A stretch of 64,000 nt of DNA from Rhypophila decipiens (GCA_033297075.1 MU858115.1:62001-126000); one strand, 5' to 3'; counted from the stretch's first letter, positions 34,009 through 46,124 are shown. Translations and numbers: made by a program. The notes: generated from the sequence alone by a model not told the origin.

Positions 34009-37000
34009 TTACCACCTGACACCAGCACCATTATTGCCGCCAGCGCCGTTCCCAAAGTTGTTGATGTTCAAAAAGGCATCAATGTCACTCATCCCTTCCG
34101 TCTCGAGCACGTCCATCAACTCCATCTGCTGTTCCTGGCTCAAGCTGCCATGCCGCTCCATCTGGCCCGGGTGAAACGAATAGGGCGCCGAGCCCGGCCC
34201 TCCGCCGCCGAAATGGTGGTTGCCGTGAAACATGCCGCCAGCCCCACCATATGCGCTACCGCCATTCGGGCCACCGTGAGAACTACCTGGTCCACCAGTG
34301 GGTCGGCCACCACCGCCGATGGTGTAGCTCTCGTTCCCACTCAGACCGAGGCCCAAGAAGGGTGAGGGTGTCTGGCCATCTCCCCAGTACCCTGGCGTTA
34401 GGCCACCCGCGAAGGAGTGCGGCGAGATGAACGGCGGCGGGGGACTGAACCAGTCTGTTACCGTTGTTGCGGGCAGTGGGCGTTGCTGAGAATGCGGCTG
34501 GGGTGGATTTGGTATCGTAAAGGCCGGTGCCCTGGGTGGCGGCGGCATAATTGGTTGCTGTTTTATGGGAGGGTGGGCAGGAGACCGCGAAATGTATTCT
34601 CCCGGTTCGTATTTTAGGTTGGAGAGGGTCGGTGTATGCTGCTCGTACTTCAGGCTCGGTATGGTCACGGGACTCGGCTGCATGGACATGGGCGCAGGGC
34701 TGACGTTGCGCATCGTCGGGGTCGGTGTCGGGCTGGCGGTCCGTCTTCCCAGCTTTCCAGGGAGCGGTGGCGAGAGACTGGGGTTGCTGTGGTGGTGGAC
34801 TGACGATGGCCCCAGAGACTCTGGAGGAGTCGGCAATGCGTTTAGTCCAGAGGCCATTGACGGTGAAGTGTGAGCACTGAGATTGCCATTGGAGAGGGGA
34901 GGTGGTGACACGCCGTTGTGCGATACTGCTGTTGCCGGGGGTGTGAGATCGTCCATGCCGTCTTGCGCCTGCTGCTCGCCAGAATGAAAGTCCGGGGCAA
35001 AATGAGAAAGCCTGCGGCCGTTGGCATCTGTGGCCGGGGCGAGAAATATCGAGTTGGACCGGAACGTGGGGTGGTTCCCGAACGGAGAGGCGTTAGGATC
35101 GAATGCAAAATTATCTTCAGGGGTATTGAACACATAGCCGAACAAGGACGTGGCATTGAATAGGCCCATCCCTTGCTGTTGCGTTGCCTGGCCCGCGTGC
35201 GCCGAGTGAAGCGACATTTCCGAGTCGGGCGAGCTGGCATCCCCAAGCGAAGGGGGCGTGTCAAAGGGGTTATGAAGGACAGGCGACTCTTGTTTCACCT
35301 CGTAGCTTTGCATACACGCCCTTGCGAAGACGCTGTACAACTGTGCTGCGGTATCTGAGCCAGGCCAGCGTGCCGAACATTGGTGAATAATTTCGATGGC
35401 GATGTTGACAAAGTCTTCCACCTCTTCCCGCGCGTGTTTGGCCCGGACTTCGGGGTACGACAGGGTCCATAAAAGGGTATTCAGCGACATGTAGACTGTC
35501 AACAAGAAGACCCACGTCACATCGACCGCCGACTTCTTGACCTGCTCGCTAGAAATATTGATGATAAAGCATGCGCTGTCGAAGCAGGTCAAGGCCGCAT
35601 TGGCTGTTGGCTTGGATATCTGGGGCGACGGTCGATAGAGGGAAACAAGCATGGCATGGTACCGCCCAGTGAACCTGTAGGCCCGTTAGTGACCGGCGGG
35701 TGGGAAAATGGGAATCCGGTGGAAATTCTACTAACCATGGCCTGCACCATTGGGGCTTCTCTGGAGCCAAGTCTCGCCACTCATCAATCTTGGCCTTCAT
35801 CTGTGTGAACCACGGGTCGTTGTCATGGTTCGGGTCTGGCTTCCGAGATCCGTACAGAACCCGGCGAATCTCGGCCTGGAGCATTCGCATCTTGCAAAAG
35901 TGTATGGCGATAGCCTTCTTCTCGCTGACCGGGCCGGGCTGGATGCCTTCGCGTGTGATATTTTCGTCGTCTACCGTCTCAAAGAATCCAACATCCATCA
36001 CGTCGCCTTGCTTGGCAAACCCATTGTGCCTCCCCATCACTTGCGCAAGCCCAAGCTCGTTTGTGTAGACAATCCAACTCAACCGCCTCCTCATGTCCAG
36101 CGTAAGAGGATCGGAAATGCCCAGCGCAATCGTCTTCTCCTCTCCCAGTCCTAGCTGTTGGCAGATGGTTGTGGCAAGTCCAATCACGTAGTAGACGGCC
36201 GTTCTCGTCGGCGTCAGCAAGGAATACTGGCCGATCAAGATCAGACACTGCAGAGTCCTCAGGTCTTTGGGTCGGATGACCTCCTCAAAGTCCTGCATAG
36301 CAGCGAGATAATAGCTGTCCGCTAGCCCGGCATATAGAGTACCAAGCTTCTGTAGACTCGTCGCCAAAACCATGCGAACCACAAAGTTCTTGTACGCATC
36401 CTTGTCTCCTTCAAACACGGCATCGAGGTCTTGTGCGAGAGTCGGCTCGTGTAGAGTAGGTGTGAATATCTGGGCTGTCCTCGATGTCAGTCTGCGCTGG
36501 CCAAGGTGCGAGACGGACCAAAATGACACTCACCTCTCTGGTTGAAGATCTCGACGAGCTTATCGGCGGTCTGCCTGCTCGGGAGGCTTTTGGCAGGTAA
36601 CTCACTCACCATTGGGTAGCTCTTCTTCCTGCCTGGCGGCCCGCTAATGCTGCCGCCCATGCTCACCACGCTCTGCATGCGATTCCCACGGTCTAGTCGT
36701 CTCTCGCGTAGTGCGGGTATGAGGTCTGCTATCCGCTTGGATTCGGTATACTTCTTGGCTTCCTCCATAAGGAGCCTCGTCATGGAGATTCCGCTGCTCG
36801 GTCCCAAGTACCTTGGGGTCTCGTCTGTTTCATTGAGCCGTACCATGCCGCCAGGGCGCACCATGTCCTCGTGTGTTCTGGGGTACTCATTCTCATCCTC
36901 CGTGTACTTTGACAATTCTGCCTCGAGCTGCCGGACCTTGTCCTGGAGACTTATGACGTAGTCACGGTTGATCTTCCTTCCCTTGATGGTATCATAGTAT

Positions 37001-37323
37001 TCGCAGACCGATCCGGACCGCTCGCAGGGGAGACAACGGGGCAAGGTAGGATCGCATCGAGTTTTCCTCTAGGCGCTAGTCAGTTTGATGCATCGAGTGG
37101 ACATGGCATTGGAGCACCGGGATTGGCATCATTTGGAGAGGATTCATACCTGACGACACCTACAACAGGCAGTCAAGGTGTAGGCAACCCGATTCGGCGC
37201 ATCGGTATCTGGGTCTTCTCGGGGATGGGGAACCGGATATTGGGGCTTTCGTGGGTAGAAATGGTGTACTGATCTCGTTAGAACAGAGCCCAGGCCTTGC
37301 CGGAAGATATCGCTGGACTCCAT
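34009..37323 (-). CDS. Zn(II)2Cys6 transcription factor with fungal-specific regulatory domain
   Basis: Exons 37323-37150, 37068-36534, 36474-35736 and 35674-34009 join in phase to about 1037 residues. The start at ATG 37323 is used because the frame upstream has no ATG. The binuclear zinc cluster (about residues 54-83, C-x2-C-x6-C-x6-C-x2-C-x6-C) is split by intron 1 between TACCRCRQ and RKTRCDP. It is followed by a linker and a short coiled coil (SLQDKVRQLEAELSKY). The middle part is the Fungal_trans region (NFVVRMVLATSLQ, QCLILIGQYSLLTPTR, DPLTLDMRRRLSWIVY). The last 400 residues are Pro/Gly/Ser/Asn-rich and probably form an activation region, with a final amphipathic piece (SQEQQMELMDVLETEGMSDIDAF). 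The target genes are unknown. Confidence 0.92.
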
Positions 37324-40168
37324 CTGCTGGGTTGGCCTAAAACAAGGCCTCTCTACTTGCGACCAAGTCGGCGGAACAATGGCGCCAAGATGATTCCACC
37401 ACTTTTTTGGGGGGAAGCGACCGACCACAGGGCAACCCAAGTGCCGAGGTGAAGACAAGGAACAGTGATCGGCTCGAGGGAAGTCGGCGTCAATGGCGAT
37501 CGTCGGTGTCAGGGATGTCTGGTATGTACAGTCCTAGTCCCGGTCGGTGGTGGTCGGTGTTAAAGTCGTCCAGACCGAAGCACGGGATACGTGATGTGCG
37601 AAGGCAAAAGCAATTCGGCTTGCCTGAAAGCGACCACGCGGATAGGGTCAAGTGCAAGACCACGAGTCTGGTCTGTGGATATCTTGCAGCGCTGTGAACT
37701 GTTCCGTGTGGAAGAAATGCTTGTTGGACGCACCATCCAGTGGGTAGTAAGTAAGTGTATATCTCTAAAGAATTAGAGTCCAAAACTTGAGGCTGTCAAA
37801 GCTGTCAGAATGGTTGTCGGGTGGTTTCAGATGCGGAGCAATGGTCGATCATGGGGACCTGAAAGAGGCTAGAGACCTCAGGTGTTCCTCCCAAGGCTTG
37901 TTAGCTGAGTATTTGGTAGCTTTTGTGGGACTACCTAGGCCGGGCCGGGGTCCTACTGCGCGTACTGTACATGTACATACATGCCCGGGCATTGGTTTTG
38001 CAATAGTAGGTACTGTACCGTATTGAATTACTGTATAAGTGGTAATGTACTCCGTATGGGTTACATTTAGCACCTTCCTACGAACCGTGCGCACGTCCAC
38101 TACTCCGTATGGTACGGATTACATGATAAAGACATTGTCCTGTATCGCGTATCTCGTGAGGGGTCAAGGTCCGCGTAGCCGTCGCGGGGTTGTGTGGGGC
38201 CAGGCAACCTGGATTTGCCAAGCCAGCCAGGGCTTGACGTGTCTGTCGGCTTCAAAAAGTCCTTCCCCTTGCTCTTTGCAAACTGAATACCTCAGATTGT
38301 GTTGGTTTCATAGCCGGTACACTACGTACCACTTGAATGTTAGCTCCGTACATAATGCGTCCTTACCTAAGGAAAGCACACAGTCAGGCCGAGTAGTTGA
38401 ACGGGGAGGCTGCAGTATCGAGTACGTATGGTACGGATACTCGATCATGACGAGGAAACTTGCTGACTAGGAATATGGTAAGTCTTGTTTCATGTCGAAG
38501 CAGTCTCTACCTCTAACCCGAGAGTGCGGATTGGCCTGTAATAATTGTTCGAAGGGCGAGGAGTATTCCCTCGCGAGGCATCGAGGCGATCCATGGATCA
38601 CCAGCTCTCCGCCTCCGTGGAGGACGAGAACTTCATCGAGCCATAGTCACACTCGGGTGCGGAAGCAAAAATTCCGTCGGTCGTGTTTACCCTGAGATGC
38701 AAGCGCCCGAGAAACATGATGGCTCGACGCTAGAACATGCGGCGAGGTTAGAAGCCCCCACAGCTGGTACATGTACTGTACAGTTCATGCCCGATGACAG
38801 CACTCACAGAAGCGCTTCTGCTCAGCTTCGATTTGAGGCGAGCGAGCTGGGATGGGGCGGCGAATGCGCCCTGTGGCCCAGAAGTCCACCTCCCGCTCGG
38901 CACCTCCTGTCTACTCTACCGTGCCGTCCAGCAAACAACACAACATGACAATGTGCCCTTGGTGCCCTTCAGTGCCTCTCCGCTGCATCTCCTTGTCGCA
39001 GATGTAAGGCACAGCTCGTGACAGCCTCCTTCCATTCTTTGAGTGGGCCTTTCCGTTTGTCATCACGTCGACTGTGTACGTGTAGGGAGTAATGAGCCGT
39101 GGGCGGTTGTTGCTGAATCCGGAGACCGTCCTGTATGGCTGCGTATAGTACTGTACCGTTCACTGTTCGTACACGTGTAGAAACATATACATAATGCATT
39201 ACATGAAATCTTTCATGCTTGGCCTTTGGCCGGGTCTGTGACCTTGAGCACCGACGCAGCGTCGTAGAATCCGTTGCCGCCACAAAAAACGCCTCTTGTG
39301 TGTGGGCATTTTACACTCGAAAGTCGCGACTCGACAGTTCGGATGTCGGGAAGAGTTTTATTTTCGTTAATGACATTTCTTTGAACATCCATTCTGGGCT
39401 CTGGCCACACGTAGAGCATTCGGCTACATATTGTTAATTCTCAGTACCTGACCAGTGGCCTTGGGTGGTGACATCTGGTTGAATATCTTGGATTGTGAAT
39501 GTGGCCTTTCATCACAGCGTGAGGCCATCAAATGATGGTAAATGCGCCTTGATACATTGTAAAACACCGCCTGGGTAACCTGGAAGTCATCCAGTCCGCA
39601 TCTGCCCCGTAAAGAAAACAAAAAGTAGCGACTGGGGTGACATATCATATGGAAAGGGGACGTAGCAACCTGTTTGAAACAGGTACAGTATCAGTATACC
39701 AGCGACAACCATACGGAGTATTTACCCTAGTACTGTACAGTACAGTACTCGGTACTCGGGACCCCACCGGCCCCTTCCCCAAGTTTCTGAGAAAGAAAGA
39801 GGAATGCAATGCCGCCGCCACGTACGGATAAGAGCTCTCAACCCCGCCTCCATGGACCCCGACGATTGTTTGCGTCTCCCAATGCTAATTATCTCGGCAA
39901 TCAACATAGACTTCTTACGAGTCCATTTTATTACGCCAAATTTATCAGTGTGGGCCTTGAGTATTAGGAGCCCAAAGGGCAATACTCTGCCAAATTATAT
40001 TCAAGCCCCAAGCCGAAACGGTGCGGATTATCATCAGTGAATCTAGACTGGGCACTCAACACCTTCATCTCATCTTTGTCTACACGACATCGGACGACAG
40101 CAGATAGTAGTGCTATCTCCACCTTCTGCTGCTCTCTAGTGGGGCGCACCACGTCAAACATCATCAGT
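37324..40168. other. Large intergenic region with repeated TACTCCGTA words
   Basis: About 2.8 kb between divergent regulators, with no supported gene. The nonamer TACTCCGTA occurs at 38048-38056 and 38101-38109, and its complement at 39712-39720. GTACAGTAC words cluster at 39729-39760. The region contains the promoters of both transcription-factor genes. Confidence 0.5.
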
Positions 40169-42667
40169 ATGGGTCGTCCTCGCTCAAGTTTCAGCGACAA
40201 GCCTTTGCTCAAAGTCAGTCGCCCAGTATCGGCTTGTTCAAGATGTGAGTTCTCGTCCTCTCTTCACCACCCCTCATCCCTCCTTACTTTTGTTTTAATA
40301 TATAACTAACGCGACATTCAGGTCGCGCTGCCAAGGTCAAGGTAACTCATACGTCCACGACTGCAAAACAGGTCGCGTTTGATGGGCTCTGATAAGCTAA
40401 CCGGTTACTAGTGTGATGGAAAATTACCTGCTTGCACGAGTTGTGAGAAGGCAGGGAGGGAGATTGAGTGTTCGGCGGCGAGCGACCAGTTCACTCGGGG
40501 CAAGGAGCGAAGGTAAACCCCATCTCGGCCCAAACGTCGTATTCTGGTCTTGGGTCCTTCATACTGACTGATGCGTTTTTGCCCAGCTATGTCGCCGCGT
40601 TGGAATCCAGGATTGAAACACTGAACAGACGCCTGGAGTATGCGAAACAACGCAAGGCTTCGGTCGCCCTACACGATCAAGATGCCGTCCCCGTTGCCGC
40701 CTCCATTGCTCAAGCTCCTCGCAAGGACTCTTTGGCGGTCATTCGAGACGCCGTCCACCGCAAGGCTGCTCGTAAGAGAGAAAACTCGGACGTCAACGCG
40801 CTGATCTCAGACTTTGGCTTTTTGTCCGTCAATGCTACGACACGAGACTTTGAGCCAGCAGTAACCAACATGACGTTTGCTCGGCTGGTGTTAGCAGCCG
40901 CAACCAACGACCCTCTGCCTGAGCCTTCTACTACATTGCTACCGCCCCAAAAGGTCGCCCATGAACTCGTGCAGTTTTACCTGTCAAATATCTATCCGCT
41001 GTATCCCATCTTCTCCGACACCACCCTCCTGACACTTGTTGACGATCTGTACACGGAAGCCCGCCGGCCCGTTCGGAGCACGGACCAATGGCTTTTCTGG
41101 ATGGTACTGGCCCTCGGATCTTCGGCTCAGAGTCGAGATGTGAAGGACGATTATTACAAGCACGGCGTCGAATATGTTGGGCGTGCGCTTGCCCATGCAG
41201 ACCGCGCACTTCAGCCAGGCTACGTGACACAGATACGGTCACTTGCCCTTCTCACCCAGTATTCCATGCTTGACCCTGCCCACTTCGACAGCTGGCATCT
41301 CAAAGGTTTCACCTCCCGTGCTGCCATCGATCTCGGCTACCATCAGGACCCGTCACCCATACACACGGTAGCAATGGACAATGCTGCCCTCGAGGCGCGG
41401 CGGAGAACATTCTATTGTGTCTTTGCTCTGGACAGGTATGCCGGATAGACAGATCTTGTGACATTTTGCACATGATGTACATGCTAACAGTGATTGTAGG
41501 GCAATCAGCATGGTGCACGCGAGGCCATTCTCCTTTTATGACGACGCCATGTCGGTGGAGCTACCATTAGTGGTCCGATCCCCTCCACCCGTCTTCTCAG
41601 GCGGCGCTATTAGCGGCCCTTTCTCAATAGAAGCATCGTCTTACCTGTTCAAGCTCCGAGAGCTGCAGTCGTACTGGTACCAGAATCTGTTCCAGGCTGA
41701 CCCATCAGATCCGTTACCAGACCCAACATCGTTCATCTGGCAAGTGTGTCTGGAGATGAGGAAATGGTCCGAGGCTCTTCCAAAATCTCTCCCAGCGGAT
41801 ATCCTGGAAATGTTGGATCTCGAGCTGCGCTACAGCTATGTCTATTGTATTGCCCCCAGTCCGAGGACGCCCCATTTGACCGATTACGGAAGATTGCTTA
41901 TTTACGAGCACGCCATCTCGTACATTGAGCGAATGCACGACGTTGCTCACGCCGAGAAGAATGCGGCATTCTACACGTATCACGATGCTCTCAGGGTGTA
42001 CTTCATGGGGTCTCAATTTCTGGCTGTGTTGCGCGATATTCCAGAGGCTACGCTGACTGCTAATCCCATTCACGTTTATCCATATCCTGCCCCTGGCAAC
42101 CCGCCGCCTCCTCCTTTGCCGGAGCATGGAAAAAGAATGGATGCTACACCGGAGCCTGGCAAGAAACTTGATGACCACTTCCAACGGAGTGTCCAGGCGC
42201 TTCAGAAGGTGACAGCAACCCTCGGAAAGTATGGAGAGAGGTGGGAAGATGCGTCGTCGCTGAAGGCAAGCTTCGAGACGCTGTCCTCGGAAATGGTGGA
42301 AAACATGAGGTCAAGGATACAGCAACGTCGTCAGCAACAGCCCCAACAGCAAGAGCAGTCACGACAATCCCAAACCACCCAACATCAATGGATTCCGCAA
42401 CAGCCACAACAGTTACAATATCCCCCACGCCCCCAACATCAACAAATACCCCAACAAGCAATGCAGAACGCCATGTATCACCAACAAGGAACGCCCTTGC
42501 AGCAGGTACAATATCCCCCACACCCCCAACATCAGCAAATACCTCAGCAAGCAATGCAGAACTCCATGTATCGCCAACAAGGAACGCCTTTACCGCAGCG
42601 GCCGCAAGAGGTCAGCTGGGTGGATGTTGATGTCGCTGGGATGATTAGAGGAGGCGGCCAGATATGA
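40169..42667 (+). CDS. Zn(II)2Cys6 transcription factor with Gln/Pro-rich tail (candidate cluster regulator)
   Basis: Exons 40169-40244, 40322-40341, 40412-40512, 40587-41435 and 41500-42667 give 737 residues. Exon 2 is a 20-nt micro-exon inside the zinc cluster; with it the motif CSRCRAAKVKCDGKLPACTSC is complete (C-x2-C-x6-C-x5-C-x2-C-x8-C). A short coiled coil (YVAALESRIETLNRRLEYAK) and the Fungal_trans domain follow (LVQFYLSNIYPLYPIFSD, GFTSRAAIDLGYHQD, FYCVFALDRAISMVHARPF). Residues beyond about 610 are Gln/Pro/His-rich with two tandem copies of a segment of about 31 residues. Its 3' end faces the repeat-peptide precursor gene 388 bp away, which makes it a candidate pathway regulator, though proximity is the only evidence. 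Confidence 0.9.
42415..42600 (+). repeat. Two in-frame copies of a coding repeat of about 93 bp
   Basis: QYPPRPQHQQIPQQAMQNAM and QYPPHPQHQQIPQQAMQNSM each continue to QQGTPL.Q. The copies differ at a few bases, which suggests a fairly recent duplication in the regulator's Gln/Pro-rich tail. Confidence 0.85.
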
Positions 42668-43054
42668 AGGTATACCACTGGGCAAGTGTAGATACTAGAA
42701 CTGGCGGTTATGTTTCGTCACCATTATCTATTTGACTTTTGCCTGCCCTAAGGCGTTTTGCTACTGCATACCTCGCGAGCTTCCAGGTTGGAAGCCGCAA
42801 AGGTGAATATAAATCTTAACAGCTCATAATGATCTTTTCTAACTGTCAACCCTCCACTCTTTTCCTCTTCGTACCCTTTGCTCCTCTCCACCTTCATTTC
42901 ACTCGTCTACCCTTGAATCCTCTCCTCCTTCCTTCCCTTTATCCATCCTGTTCCTTCTACAATCTTCAGGCCGGAAATAACACCAAACAGCCGCAATTCA
43001 CGATTGAGCAACGTAAAAGTTGCCATGTGTGGTGGTGGCTGGTTGTGTCTTTAG
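42668..43054. other. Convergent intergenic region, no gene
   Basis: A pyrimidine-rich stretch (42840-42970) and no supported frame. It separates the stop of the Zn2Cys6 regulator from that of the repeat-peptide precursor. Confidence 0.55.
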
Positions 43055-43612
43055 TTACTCCTGCTTTCCAATCAAGTCGGTCAGGGAGTAGAGGGGAGCA
43101 AGATTGTCTGTCCTGTCGTCGTTGACGCTAGCCTCTTCCTTGTCATCTCCCGTGACTCGGAGCGTGTTGTGGACGTACAGGGGAGCCAGATCGCCGGCAT
43201 CAGGAGTTCTCTTTGCTGGTGGACCAACGAGGGCCGTGAGAGAGTACAAGGGGGCGATGTCGCGCTTCTCGATTTCCATGTCTGGAGGACCGACGAGGGC
43301 GGTCAGGGAGTAAAGAGGGCCCAGGTCGGCCGCCTCGCGCTTTTGCGGTGGACTCACGAGGGCAGTCAGGGAGTACAGCGGCGCGGGGTCGCCCCGCTTG
43401 ACCTTTTCGGCGTTCTCGGGACCGACTAGGGCGGTCAACGAGTAAAGAGGGCCCAGGTCGGCGGCGTCGCGCTTCTGCGGCGGACCCACGAGGGCAGTCA
43501 GGGAGTAGAGAGGTGCGAGGTCGTCGCGCTTGACGTTGGGTTGGGCCTCTTGCTCGCCGATTAGGGCGGTCAGCGAGTAGAGGGGTCCGATGTCGGCACC
43601 TGGGTTGACGTC
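43055..43612 (-). repeat. Eight precursor repeats with conserved Tyr core
   Basis: In protein numbering the units are 27-55, 56-74, 75-99, 100-118, 119-143, 144-161, 162-193 (decayed) and 194-211. At DNA level the six exact cores use different synonymous codons for Pro, Leu, Ser and Thr, while TAC (Tyr) and GCC (Ala) never change. The peptide is therefore conserved by selection, not by recent duplication. Confidence 0.9.
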
Positions 43613-43760
43613 CTGATTTTGAGTGTTGGGGTTAGTATTGCTCTCGTGTTCTAGACGGTCTGGGTGAGAGCTAGATACTTACGGCGGCCGGGACCGGGGC
43701 GGCGCCGACGGTGTTGAGGTAGGCCAGGAGGGCGGCGGCGGAGATGCGTTGGAAGAGCAT
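43055..43760 (-). CDS. Secreted Kex2-processed repeat-peptide precursor (dikaritin-type RiPP candidate)
   Basis: Exons 43760-43683 and 43612-43055 (70-bp GT-AG intron, branch ACTAAC) give 211 residues. Residues 1 to about 20 are a signal peptide (FQRISAAALLAYLNTVGAA). The remainder is eight repeats, each with a core around PLYSLTALVG. Six cores are exact for PLYSLTAL, one is PLYSLTDL (last unit) and one has decayed to PLYVHNTL. Six Lys-Arg pairs divide the units, and residues after KR are often D/E-A (KRDAAD, KREAAD), as at Kex2 plus dipeptidyl-aminopeptidase sites. Spacers vary in length and sequence while the core is kept. A signal peptide, repeats and KR sites beside an UstYa gene define fungal dikaritin-type RiPP precursors. 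The peptide lacks Cys and Trp and has no CaaX, so it is not a typical Sordariomycete pheromone. The product structure is unknown. Confidence 0.88.
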
Positions 43761-44831
43761 GGTTGCTGGCAGGTTTGTAACTTGGTTGAGTTTGGAAGCT
43801 GAGTGAGTGGTGAATGTGTAGAGTTGCTTGCTTGCTTGATTTGCGTGCTGAATGGATGCTGAGTGGTAAATCGTTTGTCCTTGGGGGGATCTCCTTTCGG
43901 TCTTTATACTTTTCGATATGACTTGTTTCTCAGGGACTTTGTTTTCGAACGCGTCTTGACATCTCCTTGATCTCCGTCCCACATGACCTCCGACCTCGTA
44001 TTGATCCGATGAGCATGTTTCGCCGAGGATCAAAATCATCGCTTCACGATATCCGTAAACTGGTTCCCCAGCTCGAATGTCTAAAGGGTCTCCGTGGCGG
44101 TGAGGTTCCGGGCTCCCAGAATGGCAGGACCCCGAGTATGCTAGACACAAATCACATCATGAGATCTCAAATGGCTGTAGTATCACATATCAGCGCTTAT
44201 GCTTTGTTGTATTTGGCGATTTTTCGCGACTGAATCGTGACATCAGCGGTGAATCTTACTGCAAGTATCGTCAACACAACATATCTCACCTAGCCTCGGG
44301 TCACAAAGTAGTAAACGGTCTTGCGTCGAAGCTGCCTAAAATCCTAATGCGACCGCCACGATGTCTTTATTCGGCTGAAAGATTGAAGCGAACAAATGAT
44401 AAGCAGTGGAATTGTTGACCTGACGGATAAAGGCCATCTATTCAGCTTGGATCGGATCGGATCTGAGTGGTATTTGGTAAGCGCAGAGTGTGATTCCTGT
44501 CGTCATACGGAGATGTAACGACGATTATACAGACTGTGGAGAACTTCAGGATATGCAACTACACCGGGCAAGTACAGGGTCTGTTTTATGATACTCGGTG
44601 TGTATCCGTGATTCCTCGATAGATCCTTCCCTCCCCGACCGCGCCGAAATTATTCGGTCCCGTCCTCTGGCAATTCCCGGCCCTTATCAAGTAATCGCTC
44701 GGACAAGTCATTTCCGACATTTAACCACCACTTACATGTGCTCCTGGCAACCTTGAAAATTAATCCCATCACTCGTTTTCTGCCTTTCTGCCGGGAGGGT
44801 TTGTCTTACAGATCCCAAGAGCAGTGCCAAT
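43761..44831. promoter_or_regulatory. Shared divergent promoter region of the precursor and UstYa genes
   Basis: A 1.07-kb gap between two divergent starts (43760 minus, 44832 plus) with no supported gene. A divergent precursor/UstYa pair suggests co-regulation. No specific operator could be assigned by eye. Confidence 0.55.
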
Positions 44832-45891
44832 ATGGACTACGAGCCGTTGACCAAACCACCCCTAGACGACGACTATGAGGACGGCACGGCAGTATCCTCT
44901 GGCAACGAGCTCGCCTTCATCTGGGGCGAGCTTCTTGTCAGAATCCACCGTCTACCCAGACATCGCCGGAGAAGTCTTTTGCTCAAACTCGGCTTCATCA
45001 CAGTCCTCAGTACAGCCTTCATTTTCCTCGCCGCCTTGTTGGTCTTCCTAGGCATAGCCAAGTACCGCGAAAGCCACGTCCTGAATTTCAATCTGCGCCA
45101 AGTTTCAACATACAGTTCGTCCTCCATCATCAAAGACCCCATCCCATTCTCCATCTTCGATCCTGAAACCTCAACTGACAATGCCTTTGTTCTATCCAGG
45201 CCCAATCCACGACCTTCTCGATCTCAACCTCCACACAGAGACAATAAACGGCTCCTTCTTTCCCTCCAAACTCAAGCCGCCCTCCATAGCCCGCCATCTC
45301 CCCAACCACGCAACCGACCAAATATGGGAGGACCTCTCAGACGTGAAACCACTCACGCTCACAAAGTCCGATATCCTCCGCATGGGCAAGGATCCCTCGA
45401 CAGCGGTGCACCTCCTCGACGCGGACTTTGGTCTCGGAGACGACACCTACGGCGCCAGCCTCGACATCTTCCACCACATCCACTGCCTCAACTCGCTCCG
45501 GAAGATCGTCTACGGGACATACTACAACACCTCGACCGTCAAGCCAGAAACAAGAACCATGAAATCCCTCCACGTGAACCACTGCATTGATCTGCTCCTC
45601 CAAGCGCTCCAGTGCTCGGGCAACGTGAATTACATCACCTGGCACTGGGTCGAGAACCAGCCGTACCCGTTCCCAGACATGTCGGTCAACCGGAAGTGTG
45701 TTGACTTTGGACGGCTGGTAGACTGGCAGAGGGAGAATTCGATTGATCGGGCAAAGTACGACGCTGTCACGGGTGTCAAGCCCAAGGGCGCCAAAGAGAG
45801 GCCGGCTCCGGATGCGCTGTATGCGTGGAGTGGTGTGCCGAATCCGAATCATGTGAATGGGGCAAATCAAGGCGAGGATTTTAATATTTGA
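44832..45891 (+). CDS. UstYa/DUF3328-family oxidase, membrane-anchored
   Basis: Exons 44832-45114 and 45200-45891 give 324 residues. The junction restores the family motif in which an aromatic-Ser-Pro leads into the first strand (TYSPIHDLLDL...INGSFF). The cytoplasmic N-terminus is about 48 residues, with one transmembrane helix at about 50-75 (LGFITVLSTAFIFLAALLVFLG). Two HxxHC motifs mark the family: HHIHC (186-190) and HVNHC (219-223), followed by a late Cys at the end of the domain (NRKCVDFGRLVDW). UstYa-type proteins catalyse oxidative crosslinks and cyclisation at Tyr or Phe side chains in fungal RiPPs, and related proteins act in some other pathways. It is divergent from the repeat precursor and tail-to-tail with an MFS transporter. 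Confidence 0.93.
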
Positions 45892-46124
45892 GCATGGGAA
45901 AGATGGATTATACATCTTTCGAGATTTTTGAGATGTAAATATTTAAATAATTAGAGAGACTCAAGTCTCATATGTTGACAAGAATTAGACGTGAGGTTGT
46001 TTTCGTTTCTCTGTTGCTTTGCCGTCAACACATCACCTTCAGCAGTCATCTCTGACCTATGGTACTGGAGAAAGAACGATGTTATGCAAGAGTCTCCAGT
46101 CTCCATTACTACCAACAATAAACA

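Noticed and set aside
43055..43760. Repeat precursor as an alpha-type mating pheromone gene
   Set aside because: It has KR-separated repeats, but the core has no Cys or Trp and does not resemble the typical Sordariomycete pheromone; it also lies next to UstYa and transporter genes.
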